A DNA stretch of 6,276 nucleotides from Pseudomonadota bacterium (lineage in GTDB: Bacteria > Pseudomonadota > Alphaproteobacteria > Rhodobacterales > Rhodobacteraceae), in NCBI GenBank assembly GCA_027592105.1, contig JAQCLA010000147.1, positions 1-6,276 on the forward strand, given 5' to 3'. The stretch's first letter is position 1; every line of letters starts with the position of its first letter. This document shows positions 1 to 5,452 of this stretch, in pieces. The notes below the pieces were generated by a model. The model was not told the origin of the DNA and did not search any database. It worked only from the letters and a program-made list of their open reading frames with translations. Both the position numbers and the translations under genes were made by a program.

Positions 1-562
1 GCTTTTCCTCGCCCGCCGCGATGAACAGCGCCAGCTCATGGTAGAAATCGAGCGTCTTTTCATAAAGCAGGTCGAGCGATTTGATGTCCTTCATCATGGC
101 ATGCTCGTGGCTGAGCAGGTTCTCGGTGATGCGGTCGATCTGATCTTGGACCTGCTCATACTTGGCGATGAAGTTATGGATGGGCTTGGCCTTGCCGAAC
201 AGCCGCTCCCACCAGCTGAGCTTGCGGTTTGGGTCAAGCTCATCGACCGAAAAGCCCCGGATGGTGCCAACGATCTCGCGCAGGCTGTCGCCCGCCGGGC
301 CCACATCCTTGTTCTTGACGCCTTGCAGCATGGCTTGGCTGATCTGTTGCAATTCGGCCTGCGCCGATGAGCCGAAGCTGACGATGGAATTGGTATCGCC
401 CATGTCAATCTGCGCCATGCGCGCGCGGATCTGTTCGGCATTCGGCGCGTCGGCCTGTGGCAGCGGGATCAGGTCGGCCGATGGATCAGGCAACACCACG
501 GCGTTGATTTCGTCGATCATCTTGGCGGCCGCTTCGGCCTGTTGGCGAATGTCTGTGGTCAT
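1..562 (-). CDS. telA: TelA/KlaA-family toxic anion resistance protein, 3' end cut by window edge
   Basis: The frame is open from an ATG at 562 to the left edge and gives 187 N-terminal residues of a family usually around 350-400 residues long. The visible part is charged and helical with no membrane span. It has the family-like segment WWERLFGK (about residues 117-124) followed by a long amphipathic helical stretch (YEQVQDQIDRITENLL, about 135-150). TelA/KlaA proteins were first linked to tellurite resistance and are often found beside xpaC, as in Bacillus subtilis; their biochemical role is unclear, and a cytoplasmic stress or envelope role is inferred. The start is supported by an AAGGA ribosome binding site 7 nt upstream and by its position 9 nt after the xpaC stop. 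It is probably co-transcribed with xpaC. The family assignment is firm; substrate and function are not. Confidence 0.88.
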   Translation of the reverse strand, partial: MTTDIRQQAEAAAKMIDEINAVVLPDPSADLIPLPQADAPNAEQIRARMAQIDMGDTNSIVSFGSSAQAELQQISQAMLQGVKNKDVGPAGDSLREIVGTIRGFSVDELDPNRKLSWWERLFGKAKPIHNFIAKYEQVQDQIDRITENLLSHEHAMMKDIKSLDLLYEKTLDFYHELALFIAAGEEK

Positions 563-571
563 GGTCGTTCC

Positions 572-1468
572 TTATCCCTCGTTATGCAAGTTTTCACGGT
601 TGAGACGGTCGCGTAGCACCTCGGTCTCGATGTCGAAATTGGTGCGGTCATCACGCAATAGCGCGGTGGTCCGGCTGGCGAAATTCGTGTCGAGATCATC
701 GAGAAAGGCCAAGTAGTCGGCGCGCACCTGCGCGTCGCGGCTGCGGGCATAGAGATCGGCGAATTGCATGGTCGCATCGCGCGCGCCTTGCAGATAGACG
801 CCAAGGTAGCGCCGCGCGGCTGCCAGATCGCGCGGATCGGCTTCGACCTGTCGGAACAGGCTGCGCACGGTTTCGGAAAATCCGGCCACGCGGTCCTCCG
901 CTTCGGTGTCGCGCGCGCGGCGGATCGCGTCGCGCATCTGATCGAGCAGCTTTTCGGCCTCGTCGATCTTGCGCGCGATCCGGTCGCTTTGCATGCGGTC
1001 GACACCCTCCATCCCCTTGTCGCGGAGTGGATCAAGCCCAAAGGCCCCAAGATGCAGCGCAGCCGCGATCACGCCGATCAACAACGCAGGCACGATCGCC
1101 CATTGGCCGCCGAAGACCAGCAGTCCCACACCCGCACCCATCGCCACGGCGCCGAAAATCTTGCGCGGGATGGCCGGGCGGCGCGCCACTTTGCGCTCTG
1201 CAAAAGCATCTTCGGCGCGCACGCCGTCGCGCGTCAGCCATGCGCCGAGCAACAGCGCCCCCATTCCCGCCAAATCCGTCGCGATCGCCGTGACAGGCTG
1301 AAAAAACGCGCTGAGCAAAGGCAACAGTGCCAGCGCGAAAAGAAGGTTCAGCTTGGCGCCATGGCGCATGGGTTTGCGACCACGAAAGCTGACCGGGTCG
1401 GGGCGTGGTGACGCGGCTTTTGGGCTGCGTGCCTCGGGGCTGAACTCTCCGCCAAACCGCCGTGCCAT
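572..1468 (-). CDS. xpaC: XpaC-family membrane protein (5-bromo-4-chloroindolyl phosphate hydrolysis family)
   Basis: The 298-residue protein has a polar, arginine/proline-rich N-terminus (1-38). Two hydrophobic pairs follow, about 41-57 with 61-79 and about 104-121 with 123-141, consistent with four membrane spans. Next comes the segment FGLDPLRDKG (143-152), then a long charged, helical C-terminal half predicted to be cytoplasmic. This layout and the telA neighbour mark the XpaC family, named after a B. subtilis locus associated with hydrolysis of the indolyl phosphate dye. No phosphatase motif is visible, so the enzyme name should not be taken literally. I chose the ATG at 1468, which lies 1 nt after the stop of a small upstream gene with GGGGCG in front. 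An alternative TTG start at 1483 would overlap that gene. XpaC and TelA probably act together in envelope or toxic-anion stress (inference). Confidence 0.85.
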   Translation of the reverse strand: MARRFGGEFSPEARSPKAASPRPDPVSFRGRKPMRHGAKLNLLFALALLPLLSAFFQPVTAIATDLAGMGALLLGAWLTRDGVRAEDAFAERKVARRPAIPRKIFGAVAMGAGVGLLVFGGQWAIVPALLIGVIAAALHLGAFGLDPLRDKGMEGVDRMQSDRIARKIDEAEKLLDQMRDAIRRARDTEAEDRVAGFSETVRSLFRQVEADPRDLAAARRYLGVYLQGARDATMQFADLYARSRDAQVRADYLAFLDDLDTNFASRTTALLRDDRTNFDIETEVLRDRLNRENLHNEG

Positions 1469-1469
1469 C

Positions 1470-1559
1470 TCAAAGCGCCCCAAAACCGCCGAAGACGGCC
1501 ATGACGACGACCACCATCAACGCGAAGAACGACACGCCCTGAAGAAAACCAGAACTCAT
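1470..1559 (-). CDS. Small single-span membrane protein, 29 aa, unrecognised
   Basis: A 30-codon frame runs from ATG at 1559 to TGA at 1470-1472. The product begins MSSGFLQG, then has a hydrophobic core (VSFFALMVVVVMAVFGG, about residues 9-25) and ends FGAL, so it looks like one membrane span with almost no soluble part. A purine-rich GGGGTGGG lies just upstream of the ATG. The stop is separated from the xpaC start by one base (TGA-G-ATG), the spacing of translationally coupled genes. Its ribosomes would deliver directly to xpaC. I do not recognise the family. It may be a membrane partner of XpaC/TelA or a leader that couples xpaC translation. It is short enough for gene finders to miss. The coding case rests on composition, the start context and the tight junction, with no homology evidence. 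Confidence 0.6.
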   Translation of the reverse strand: MSSGFLQGVSFFALMVVVVMAVFGGFGAL

Positions 1560-1647
1560 ACCCACCCCATCACTCGCATGACCGCGATCGCCCCTACGTT
1601 AGAAAACTTCCACGCCAAAAAAAAGATGGCGCGCGCTGATTGGGTCA

Positions 1648-1667
1648 GATTGCCCCTTTGGCAAATC
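1648..1667 (-). terminator. Stem-loop with distal T-run after the hydrolase gene, weak terminator candidate
   Basis: On the minus strand GATTTGCC and GGCAATC pair around AAAGG (one bulged T), starting about 18 bases after the hydrolase stop. An uninterrupted run of eight T lies at 1617-1624, about 23 bases further on, which is too far for a classic intrinsic terminator. It may be a 3'-end stabilising hairpin or chance. The rest of 1560-1684 shows no gene, and I see no convincing promoter for the xpaC cluster there. Confidence 0.3.
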
Positions 1668-1684
1668 GGGATGGCACCGCGCGA

Positions 1685-2578
1685 TCACAAGGGCGAGAGG
1701 CCCCAACGCGGGCGTTTTTCGGCGGATTTGCGTGTTTCTTGTGCCAAGGCATGGTCGAGCCGGTCCAAAATATCGGGCGTGTTTGGATCGAACACCGCCC
1801 GGTACAGCCGAAATAACCCGGGCCGTAGATAGCTTGACCAGTGACAGATCTTGCCTTGTGGCGCCCGCATGCGGATGCCCAAGCGTTGCAACGCGGCCCG
1901 GCTAGCGGCGCGGTCGATGAAAAGATCGCTCCACCCCGCCACATCCGCGATGCCCGCCGAGAGCGCCCAATCCGTCACCCTTGGCGCAGGCACGAAAAGG
2001 CGGAAGATCAGATCGAACAGCGCATTCTCACCACTGGCGACATTCAACACCCGCGCGCTGCGCCCTGCGGGGCTGGCCATCGCTGCACGCGCGCGGCTGC
2101 GGTATTCGGCCCCCGATAACAGCACAAGGCGCGCCACATCGCCCGCGCGCAGGCCGTGCAGTGCTGCCAACGCGACCCGCGCGCCCAGCGAATGCGCGAT
2201 CAGGTTGATCGCCAGATCGGGGCGGCGCATGCGGATCTGTGCGATGAGATCGGCCAAGATATGGCCCTTGTCGAAAGCGCGGGCGGCAACCGCCCCCAAA
2301 GCCCCGCGCGCGTTCCAGCCAAAGCCGATGCCCAACCCGCCCTCGGCACGGTGCAGGTGCAAATGGCGCGGCCAGCTGATCGCTTTCCAACAACCCGGAT
2401 CGGGGGTTTGCGACAAGATATGCCCATGCGGATCATGCCCGCTGATCCCCGGCGCGAAACGGTAGCCATGGATCATGATCGTGACTGTGCCGCCTTGGGG
2501 AAGGGCTGACAATGCGGCTGTCAGCTCACCCGCATCGCACCACCCGCGCGCAGTTGCGGTGATGGAAATCAGCCCCAT
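1685..2578 (-). CDS. Alpha/beta-hydrolase (serine hydrolase)
   Basis: A 297-residue protein with the hallmarks of an alpha/beta-hydrolase fold. The strand and oxyanion segment IMIHGYR lies at 34-40. The nucleophile elbow is AHSLGAR (128-134) with Ser130 as predicted nucleophile. Asp189 within ENALFD (184-189) is a candidate acid, and His246 in CHWSSY (245-250) is the probable catalytic histidine. No signal peptide or membrane span is evident, so a cytoplasmic esterase or lipase-like enzyme is likely; the substrate cannot be named. The ATG at 2578 has AAGGA 8 nt upstream, a strong site. It is transcribed away from metZ, sharing the roughly 280-bp intergenic region, and lies upstream of the xpaC cluster on the same strand with a 125-nt gap, so co-transcription is possible but not shown. 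Confidence 0.85.
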   Translation of the reverse strand: MGLISITATARGWCDAGELTAALSALPQGGTVTIMIHGYRFAPGISGHDPHGHILSQTPDPGCWKAISWPRHLHLHRAEGGLGIGFGWNARGALGAVAARAFDKGHILADLIAQIRMRRPDLAINLIAHSLGARVALAALHGLRAGDVARLVLLSGAEYRSRARAAMASPAGRSARVLNVASGENALFDLIFRLFVPAPRVTDWALSAGIADVAGWSDLFIDRAASRAALQRLGIRMRAPQGKICHWSSYLRPGLFRLYRAVFDPNTPDILDRLDHALAQETRKSAEKRPRWGLSPL

Positions 2579-2593
2579 GCCCGTCGTCCTTGC

Positions 2594-2610
2594 CAGACCT
2601 TGGGGGTCTG
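2594..2610. repeat. Perfect 6-bp inverted repeat in the hydrolase leader
   Basis: CAGACC and GGTCTG flank a 5-nt spacer. The repeat lies about 16 nt before the hydrolase ATG, just ahead of its AAGGA site. As RNA it would form a small hairpin beside the ribosome binding site; as DNA it could be an operator. There is no supporting second copy in the window. Confidence 0.35.
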
Positions 2611-2684
2611 ATAGGGCTGAGCCGCAACATTTGGATGAAGGCTGCGCGACATTTCCGTGACGCGCGCCGAAGCTTCAACCCCGC

Positions 2685-2713
2685 TTGACGCGGACGCGGC
2701 CACGGCGTAGCCA
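2685..2713 (+). promoter_or_regulatory. Likely sigma70-type promoter for the metZ leader
   Basis: TTGACG at 2685-2690 is a near-consensus -35 element. With a 17-nt spacer, TAGCCA at 2708-2713 is a weak -10. Predicted transcription would start at about 2719-2721, exactly where the first stem of the SAM-II aptamer begins. That agreement is the main support, since the -10 alone is poor. Confidence 0.5.
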
Positions 2714-2718
2714 CCTGC

Positions 2719-2774
2719 GCGTGGCGATTTGTGAACCGGATTGCGGGCCACGTTAAACATTCCGCTAAAGAGGT
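2719..2774 (+). promoter_or_regulatory. SAM-II riboswitch (metA-type) upstream of metZ
   Basis: This RNA element binds S-adenosylmethionine and represses methionine genes in alphaproteobacteria. The P1 stem is CGTGGC (2720-2725) with GCCACG (2747-2752), extended by a G-U pair (2719/2753). The loop holds the conserved GATTTG run (2726-2731). Downstream come the conserved TTAAACA (2753-2759) and GCTAAAGAGG (2764-2773). The H-type pseudoknot is present: GCGG (2743-2746) pairs with CCGC (2762-2765), and ACC (2735-2737) with GGT (2772-2774). From memory of known aptamers, these pairs use different bases there, so the structure and not just the sequence is kept. The position directly upstream of metZ fits. 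Ligand-stabilised pairing would hide the AGAGG at the 3' edge, a ribosome binding site, implying translational control. No U-run follows, so transcription attenuation is less likely. Confidence 0.92.
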
Positions 2775-2779
2775 CGCGG

Positions 2780-2812
2780 ATGTTCGGCTTGCCCGCACCC
2801 CCCCGACCCTGA
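2780..2812 (+). CDS. Ten-codon upstream ORF between SAM-II aptamer and metZ
   Basis: ATG at 2780 opens the peptide MFGLPAPPRP, ending in TGA at 2810-2812. The AGAGG of the aptamer's 3' edge lies 6-7 nt upstream of this ATG, ideal ribosome binding spacing, so the riboswitch most directly controls initiation here. The frame differs from metZ. It contains four prolines, including a Pro-Pro pair near the end that could slow ribosomes. The peptide may have no function of its own and serve only to relay control to metZ. The possibility that it is a chance ATG remains. Confidence 0.45.
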   Translation: MFGLPAPPRP

Positions 2813-2819
2813 GCTTAAC

Positions 2820-2836
2820 CGAGGTCTTGCACCTCG
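2820..2836 (+). promoter_or_regulatory. Leader hairpin between upstream ORF and metZ
   Basis: CGAGGT (2820-2825) and ACCTCG (2831-2836) form a perfect 6-bp stem with loop CTTGC, 8 nt after the upstream ORF stop. No T-run follows, so it is not an intrinsic terminator. The GAGGTC in its 5' arm repeats the GAGGTC at the aptamer's 3' edge (2770-2775), so the 3' arm could pair with either copy. Confidence 0.45.
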
Positions 2837-2859
2837 CAACGATGCGAAAGGAAACGGGC

Positions 2860-4062
2860 ATGACGCGCGTCAACAATCCGAACTGGAAACCCCGCACCCG
2901 CGCCGTGCATGGCGGCACCAAGCGCAGCCAATATGGCGAGGTGAGCGAGGCGATTTTCCTGACCCAAGGCTTTGTCTATGACAGCGCCGAGGCCGCCGAG
3001 GCGCGTTTCGTCGAAACCGGCCCCGATGAATATATCTACGCCCGCTACGGCAACCCCACCGTCGCGATGTTCGAAGAGCGCATCGCGGGCCTTGAAGGGG
3101 CCGAAGCCGCCTTCGCCACGGCCAGCGGCATGGCGGCGGTCAATGGCGCTTTGGTTTCGATGCTGCGCGCGGGCGATCATGTCGTCTCGGCGCGCGCGCT
3201 GTTCGGCTCATGTCTTTATATCCTCGAAGAGGTGCTGACGCGCTATGGCGTCACGGTCAGTTTTGTCGATGGCACCGATCTGGCAGCCTGGCAGGCCGCG
3301 ATCCGGCCCGACACCAAGGCGGTATTTTTCGAGTCGATCTCGAACCCGACGCTCGAGGTGATCGATATCGCCGCCGTGTCAAAACTTGCCCATGCGGTGG
3401 GCGCACTGGTGATCGTGGACAATGTCTTTGCAACGCCCGTGTTCCAAGACACGCTGGGCCTTGGCGCCGATGTGGTGATCTATTCGGCGACCAAGCATAT
3501 CGACGGGCAAGGGCGGTGTTTGGGCGGTGTGATCTTGGGCAGCCATGATTACATCAACAAAACAGTGATCCCCTATATGAAGCATACGGGCGGTGCGATG
3601 TCGCCCTTTACCGCTTGGGTCATGCTCAAATCGCTCGAGACGATGGACCTGCGCTGCCGCGCGCAAGCCGAAGGCGCATTGCGCATCGCCACTGCGCTCG
3701 AGGGGCAGCCGGGGCTCGCCCGCGTCATCTATCCCGGTTTGGCCAGCCATCCCCAGCATGGCCTTGCCATGGCGCAGATGGAAAAGGGCGGCACGATGAT
3801 CGCGATGGAGATCGCAGGCGGTCAGGCTGCGGCGTTTCGTTGCCTCAACGCGCTCGAGACGATCATCATCTCGAACAATCTTGGCGATGCGAAGTCGATC
3901 ATCACCCATCCCGCGACTACCACGCATCAGCGCTTGTCCGATGCGCAAAAGGCGACACTCGGCATTACGCCGGGTTTGGTGCGGCTCTCGGTGGGCCTCG
4001 AAGATCCCGAAGATCTGATCGCCGATCTGCTTTCGGGTCTTGCCGCGGCTGCACTAGCATGA
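2860..4062 (+). CDS. metZ: O-succinylhomoserine sulfhydrylase (MetZ), PLP-dependent
   Basis: A cytoplasmic enzyme that makes homocysteine from O-succinylhomoserine and sulfide in methionine synthesis. The 400-residue protein is a full-length member of the Cys/Met-metabolism PLP family. Phosphate-binding Tyr60 and Arg62 lie in YARYGNPT (60-67), and Ser89-Gly90-Met91 form the cofactor loop. Asp187 in VDNVFATP contacts the pyridine nitrogen. Lys212 in YSATKHIDGQG forms the Schiff base. Arg375 in VRLSVGLED binds the substrate carboxylate. The N-terminus (NWKPRTRAVHGGTKRSQYGE) and the SAM-II riboswitch favour MetZ over cystathionine gamma-synthase or lyase. I chose ATG 2860 because AAAGGA ends 8 nt upstream. 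An in-frame GTG at 2731 would lie inside the riboswitch, and ATG 2842 precedes the ribosome binding site. The stop overlaps the next start (ATGA). Confidence 0.93.
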   Translation: MTRVNNPNWKPRTRAVHGGTKRSQYGEVSEAIFLTQGFVYDSAEAAEARFVETGPDEYIYARYGNPTVAMFEERIAGLEGAEAAFATASGMAAVNGALVSMLRAGDHVVSARALFGSCLYILEEVLTRYGVTVSFVDGTDLAAWQAAIRPDTKAVFFESISNPTLEVIDIAAVSKLAHAVGALVIVDNVFATPVFQDTLGLGADVVIYSATKHIDGQGRCLGGVILGSHDYINKTVIPYMKHTGGAMSPFTAWVMLKSLETMDLRCRAQAEGALRIATALEGQPGLARVIYPGLASHPQHGLAMAQMEKGGTMIAMEIAGGQAAAFRCLNALETIIISNNLGDAKSIITHPATTTHQRLSDAQKATLGITPGLVRLSVGLEDPEDLIADLLSGLAAAALA

Positions 4063-4556
4063 ACGGGGTGGTCTTTCGGCCCTGCCGCGTGACCGATGCA
4101 CCGGGGCTTGCCAAGATTTATCACCGCGCGGTCCATGAAGGGGCGGGGCGGCATTATTCGGCGGAACAATGCAAGGCTTGGTCGCCCGCACCGCCGATGG
4201 ATGAGGGCTGGCGCCGGCGCTTGATCGAGGCACAGACCATCGTGGCCGAACAGGGCGACGCGCTTTTGGGCTTCATGACGGTGGATATCGCCACGGGATG
4301 GGTGGATTTTGCCTATGTCACCCCCGAGGTGATGGGCCAAGGCGTGGCCGATACGCTTTACGCCCTCGTCGAGGGGCGCGCCCGATCGGCGGGCCTGCGC
4401 GATCTTGAAACCGAGGCAAGCCTGTTGGGCGAACGCTTTTTCCGCAGGCACGGCTGGCGCGTCATCACCCGCAACCAGATCAGGCGGGACGGCATCACCA
4501 TGCCAAGCGCGTTGATGCGCAAACCTTTGGCGCGCGCGCGTTTCGCTGCGGCATGA
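4059..4556 (+). CDS. GNAT-family N-acetyltransferase
   Basis: A 165-residue protein with the GNAT pattern: an N-terminal strand and helix (VVFRPCRVTDAPGLAKIYHRAV, 4-25), a central strand (DALLGFMTVDI, about 68-78), the acetyl-CoA segment YVTPEVMGQGVADTLY (about 88-103; the Q/R-x-x-G-x-A/G loop is represented by GQGVAD), then the terminal GERFFRRHGW (127-136). It is similar in style to small YafP-like acetyltransferases; the substrate cannot be named. The ATG at 4059 overlaps the metZ stop (ATGA), so it is translated by coupling from the riboswitch-controlled message and should share SAM control. A role linked to amino-acid or sulfur metabolism is inferred from position only. The tail is alanine/arginine rich. 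No intrinsic terminator follows. Confidence 0.85.
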   Translation: MNGVVFRPCRVTDAPGLAKIYHRAVHEGAGRHYSAEQCKAWSPAPPMDEGWRRRLIEAQTIVAEQGDALLGFMTVDIATGWVDFAYVTPEVMGQGVADTLYALVEGRARSAGLRDLETEASLLGERFFRRHGWRVITRNQIRRDGITMPSALMRKPLARARFAAA

Positions 4557-4638
4557 GCGCGCCGCTGGGCTGTGGTATAGCGCAAAGGGGATGCAATTCG
4601 CACCGCTTGGCGTTAGCTAAAGACATGGAACACACCGC

Positions 4639-5325
4639 GTGAAAGCCACGGACATGACAGCGCTGGCCAAGAGTGATGACTGGATTGACCGCTTCGAAGG
4701 CCTCAGCAAGCTTGAGCCGGGCTTGCGCAATGTGCTGACCACGCGCAGCCATGTGGTGCGCCTGCCGGCCGATAGCGTCATCTTTGGTCCGGGCAAATCG
4801 CCCGACAACCTGCTGTTGCTGCTGCAAGGCACGGTGCGTGTGCAGCAACTGGCCGAGAACGGGCGCGAGGTCGTGCTTTACCGCGTCACCGCAGGCGAAA
4901 GCTGCGTGCTGACCACGGCCTGCATGCTGGCTTATGAGGATTATGCCGCCGAGGGCATCGCCGAGACCGATATCGTCGCCGCCGCCATCCCGCGCGGCGT
5001 GTTCGACGATCTGGTGGCCTCCTCCAAGGAATTTCGCAATTTCGTCTTTCGCGCCTATTCGCGGCGGATCACCGATCTGTTCCATGTGATCGAGGATATC
5101 GCCTTTCGGCGCATGGATATTCGGCTGGCGCAAAAGATCATCGAACGCGCCGATACCGGCGTGCTGAAGGCCACCCATGCCCAACTGGCCGCCGAACTTG
5201 GCACCGCGCGCGAGGTGATCTCGCGGCAATTGGCGGAATTCCAGCGACGGGGCTGGATCGCGCAATCGCGCGGCGTGATCGAGATCCTCGATTGCGAAGG
5301 CCTGCGCGCCTTGGCCCAAAGCTGA
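4639..5325 (+). CDS. Crp/Fnr-family transcriptional regulator, non-cAMP type with cysteine pair
   Basis: A 228-residue regulator: a cyclic-nucleotide-binding-like beta-roll (about 20-120), a long dimer helix (about 125-155) and a winged-helix DNA-binding domain (about 175-220). The recognition helix reads THAQLAAELGTAREVISRQL (179-198), with Arg191, Glu192, Ser195 and Arg196 at the base-contacting positions known from CRP and FNR. Where CRP has its cAMP-binding arginine region, this protein has GESCVLTTACML, so cAMP binding is unlikely. Cys89 and Cys95 (six apart) plus Cys219 are the only cysteines; there is no N-terminal FNR-type iron-sulfur cluster. With a YeeE/YedE pair downstream, a sulfane-sulfur or redox-sensing role via Cys89/Cys95 is inferred. 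The start is uncertain: GTG 4639 has GGA 9 nt upstream, while ATG 4654 in the same frame has a weaker site. The intergenic stretch before it (4557-4638) shows only a possible TATAGC at 4576. Confidence 0.85.
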   Translation: MKATDMTALAKSDDWIDRFEGLSKLEPGLRNVLTTRSHVVRLPADSVIFGPGKSPDNLLLLLQGTVRVQQLAENGREVVLYRVTAGESCVLTTACMLAYEDYAAEGIAETDIVAAAIPRGVFDDLVASSKEFRNFVFRAYSRRITDLFHVIEDIAFRRMDIRLAQKIIERADTGVLKATHAQLAAELGTAREVISRQLAEFQRRGWIAQSRGVIEILDCEGLRALAQS

Positions 5326-5326
5326 A

Positions 5327-5362
5327 GCGCGAAAAGCCCGAGGCTTTTCCGCGCCCTTTTTT
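5327..5362 (+). terminator. Strong intrinsic terminator after the Crp/Fnr gene
   Basis: GCGCGAAAAGCC (5327-5338) pairs with GGCTTTT-C-CGCGC (5342-5354) around a CGA loop, giving 12 bp with one bulged C, and is followed by a six-T run (5357-5362). It begins one base after the regulator's stop, so the regulator is monocistronic and the YeeE pair needs its own promoter. Confidence 0.9.
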
Positions 5363-5380
5363 CGCCGATGGGGCGCTTGT

Positions 5381-5393
5381 GTGACTAGGTCAC
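5381..5393. promoter_or_regulatory. Perfect palindrome GTGAC-TAG-GTCAC, probable operator
   Basis: This 13-bp perfect dyad lies between the terminator and the YeeE genes. Its GTGA/TCAC half-sites resemble CRP-family half-sites, which fits the Arg-Glu pair in the neighbouring regulator's recognition helix. The spacer (TGTGA-N5-TCACT) is one base shorter than the classic N6, so another regulator class is possible. Its centre (5387) is about 41 bp upstream of the predicted start, as at class II activator sites. Confidence 0.55.
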
Positions 5394-5415
5394 TGATCGC
5401 GCCCACACGAATCGC

Positions 5416-5421
5416 TATGCA
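5416..5421 (+). promoter_or_regulatory. Possible -10 element of the YeeE operon
   Basis: TATGCA (or the overlapping CATGAT at 5420-5425) is the best -10 match between the terminator and the leader ORF. No good -35 lies 17 bp upstream; the sequence there borders the palindrome, as expected for an activator-dependent promoter. Predicted transcription start is near 5428. Confidence 0.35.
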
Positions 5422-5452
5422 TGATCTTGCGAACAGGAAGGAGCCAGTCAAA

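Noticed and set aside
764..1411. Long plus-strand ORF opposite xpaC
   Set aside because: It is a shadow of the xpaC frame: His/Arg/Gln-rich composition, no domain, no credible ribosome binding site. Other long antisense frames at 162-716, 1353-1832, 1851-2465 and 4495-5487 were rejected likewise.
2569..2760. 63-codon minus-strand ORF overlapping the hydrolase start
   Set aside because: It runs antisense through the metZ promoter and riboswitch, has poor third-position GC for this genome, and matches no family I know.
2820..2836. Leader hairpin as an intrinsic terminator for SAM-dependent attenuation
   Set aside because: No T-run follows the stem, so transcription termination of the classic kind is not supported.
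2731..2859. N-terminal extension of metZ from a GTG at 2731 (443-residue form)
   Set aside because: The extension lies inside the SAM-II aptamer and the leader. The ribosome binding site AAAGGA sits just before ATG 2860, and the MetZ family begins near there.
4613..4620. TTAGCTAA palindrome before the Crp/Fnr gene as an autoregulatory site
   Set aside because: It is only 8 bp and unlike the GTGAC dyad downstream, and I see no properly spaced promoter around it.
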